NCBI GenBank assembly: GCA_017962495.1 | Contig: JAGCVH010000070.1 | Coordinates: 1-34,561, forward strand | DNA length: 34,561 bases | Source of the DNA: Bacteroidaceae bacterium | GTDB taxonomy: Bacteria > Bacteroidota > Bacteroidia > Bacteroidales > Bacteroidaceae | Direction: 5' to 3' | Notes under the pieces: model-generated | The model's input: the letters and a program-made list of their open reading frames with translations, nothing else | What the model was told of the DNA's origin: nothing | The model's database searches: none | Position numbers and translations under genes: made by a program | Shown here: in pieces, positions 33,448 to 34,561 of the stretch | Layout of the letters: every line of letters begins with the position of its first letter | Position numbering within the stretch: position 1 is the first letter of the stretch

Positions 33448-34140
33448 ATGTGGTTAACTAATTCATCGATTGGTAGGAAGGTGATTATGTCTGTGACCGG
33501 ACTGGCACTTATCCTATTCCTGACGTTCCACGGCAGTATGAACGTGGTGGCACTGTTCTCGAAGGATGCTTACAACATGATTTGCGAACTTCTCGGTGCC
33601 AACTGGTATGCCGTCGTGGCTACTCTTGGCTTGGCTGCATTGGCCTTGCTGCACATCGTTTATGCCTTCATCCTGACTTGGCAGAATCGCAAGGCTCGTG
33701 GCAATAGCTCTTATGCAGTGACCGACAAACCCGAGAAGGTGGAATGGGCAAGCCAGAACATGCTGGTGCTGGGCATTATCATTTGCTTGGGCCTTTGCCT
33801 GCACTTGTTCAACTTCTGGTACAACATGATGTTTGCCGAACTGATGCACTGGGAAAACCTTGCGCATTCTCCGTCCGACGGCTTCGCGTGGATTGTCGAG
33901 ACATTCTCTAATCCCGTATTCGTGGTGCTCTACGTCATCTGGCTCTTCGCCCTCTGGTTCCACCTAACCCATGGATTCTGGTCGGCCATGCAGACACTCG
34001 GTTGGAGTGGTAAGCTTTGGCTCAACCGTTGGAAGTGCATCGGCTTCATCTACGTGACTTTGCTGATGCTTATGTTCTTGGTCGTAGTCTTGGCCTTCGC
34101 CTTTAAGTGCGCTCCATCCTTATGTTGCGCTGGTGCTTAA
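33448..34140 (+). CDS. sdhC: Succinate dehydrogenase/fumarate reductase cytochrome b subunit
   Basis: The 230-residue membrane anchor has five hydrophobic helices, the single-polypeptide di-haem type known from Wolinella FrdC and Bacteroides. Candidate haem ligands are well placed: H28 (TFHGSMN), H69 (LHIVYA), H119 (LHLFNFW) and H172 or H175 (FHLTHGFWS). It passes electrons between menaquinone and the flavoprotein/iron-sulfur subunits; in Bacteroidales the complex mainly reduces fumarate during anaerobic growth. The flavoprotein gene follows after 38 bp of AT-rich heptad-like sequence. Confidence 0.95.
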   Translation: MWLTNSSIGRKVIMSVTGLALILFLTFHGSMNVVALFSKDAYNMICELLGANWYAVVATLGLAALALLHIVYAFILTWQNRKARGNSSYAVTDKPEKVEWASQNMLVLGIIICLGLCLHLFNFWYNMMFAELMHWENLAHSPSDGFAWIVETFSNPVFVVLYVIWLFALWFHLTHGFWSAMQTLGWSGKLWLNRWKCIGFIYVTLLMLMFLVVVLAFAFKCAPSLCCAGA

Positions 34141-34172
34141 ATTGTAAATTGTAAATATTCAAATTGTAAATT
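34141..34172 (+). repeat. AT-rich heptad repeat between sdhC and sdhA
   Basis: ATTGTAA occurs at 34141, 34148 and 34163, the first two in tandem. The tract fills the gap just before the SdhA start codon. Confidence 0.6.
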
Positions 34173-34178
34173 AAGCTT

Positions 34179-34561
34179 ATGTCAAAAGTAATAGATTCTA
34201 AGATTCCCGCAGGTCCAGTGCCTGAGAAATGGAAGGAATATAAGGCTCATCAGCGTCTCGTAAATCCCAAGAATAAGCTCAAGCTCGACGTTATCGTTGT
34301 TGGAACGGGTTTGGCTGGTGCTTCTGCTGCTGCCTCTCTGGGTGAGATGGGCTTCAACGTTTATAATTTCTGCATTCAGGACTCTCCCCGTCGTGCACAC
34401 TCCATTGCTGCACAGGGTGGTATCAACGCCGCCAAGTGCTATCAGAACGATGGCGACTCGGTCTATCGTCTGTTCTACGACACCGTGAAGGGCGGTGACT
34501 ATCGTGCCCGCGAGGCCAACGTTTACCGTCTGGCTGAGGTCTCTAACAATATCATCGACCA
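34179..34561 (+). CDS. sdhA: Succinate dehydrogenase/fumarate reductase flavoprotein subunit (partial, 3' end outside window)
   Basis: The first 127 codons are present, beginning [20 protein letters not shown]. The dinucleotide-binding loop [21 protein letters not shown] and the covalent-FAD region [16 protein letters not shown] (with its histidine) identify the flavoprotein that interconverts succinate and fumarate. The N-terminal extension before the FAD loop is usual in Bacteroidales. An iron-sulfur subunit gene is expected downstream. Confidence 0.95.
   Translation, partial: MSKVIDSKIPAGPVPEKWKEYKAHQRLVNPKNKLKLDVIVVGTGLAGASAAASLGEMGFNVYNFCIQDSPRRAHSIAAQGGINAAKCYQNDGDSVYRLFYDTVKGGDYRAREANVYRLAEVSNNIID

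Overview
The window reads as a piece of a Bacteroidales chromosome, most likely Prevotellaceae. Three things point there: promoters of the Bacteroidetes type (TAnnTTTG at -7, sometimes with TTTG near -33), a five-helix di-haem succinate dehydrogenase/fumarate reductase anchor followed by its flavoprotein, and large secreted polysaccharide-degrading enzymes with modular tails. The species cannot be named from sequence alone. Both edges cut genes: a rhamnogalacturonan lyase on the left (its C-terminus is missing) and the SdhA/FrdA flavoprotein on the right (only the N-terminus is present).

Layout. 1-6.7 kb, minus strand: a >1,500-residue PL11-type rhamnogalacturonan lyase, lgt, and ychF. 6.7-7.0 kb is a gene-free gap with a 23-bp degenerate tandem array. 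7.0-10.0 kb is a sulfur-amino-acid block: an Lrp/AsnC regulator divergent from metY and cysK. 10.3-12.7 kb is a four-gene plus-strand operon: iron-sulfur flavoprotein-like reductase, metallo-beta-lactamase-fold hydrolase, a 62-residue Cys/His protein, and a ZIP metal transporter. 12.8-15.8 kb, minus strand: gdhA and a secreted GH27 alpha-galactosidase. 15.8-20.8 kb, minus strand: polA, a DnaQ-like exonuclease with a C-terminal BRCT, and a second BRCT-type protein. 20.9-21.8 kb, plus strand: a polyprenyl diphosphate synthase. 21.9-29.0 kb, minus strand: mnmG-apt-uvrC-dtd-mazG-like-deoC-ompA-like, tightly packed. 29.5-33.3 kb, plus strand: a 1,253-residue sulfatase. 33.4 kb to the end: the Sdh/Frd operon.

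The most unusual region is 15.8-19.9 kb. The exonuclease-BRCT gene, the BRCT gene and the last two thirds of polA are clearly more AT-rich than their surroundings. The composition changes inside polA, near the boundary between its 5'-nuclease and 3'-5' exonuclease domains. The same polA carries an internal tandem duplication of about 75-80 residues in the thumb region, about 58% identical between copies. This looks like a mosaic polymerase that travelled with, or co-evolved with, a BRCT exonuclease module.

Other notable signals are: a near-perfect parS (ParB-binding) site at the mnmG stop codon; two loci of the same degenerate 22-bp tandem array (three and eleven units, no register slips) and a 23-bp array elsewhere; a REP-like palindrome pair whose inner copy is translated as part of a possible Lgt N-terminal extension; and four exact copies of a 7-bp unit inside the alpha-galactosidase signal-peptide codons. 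No tRNA, rRNA, transposase, integrase or CRISPR array was seen.
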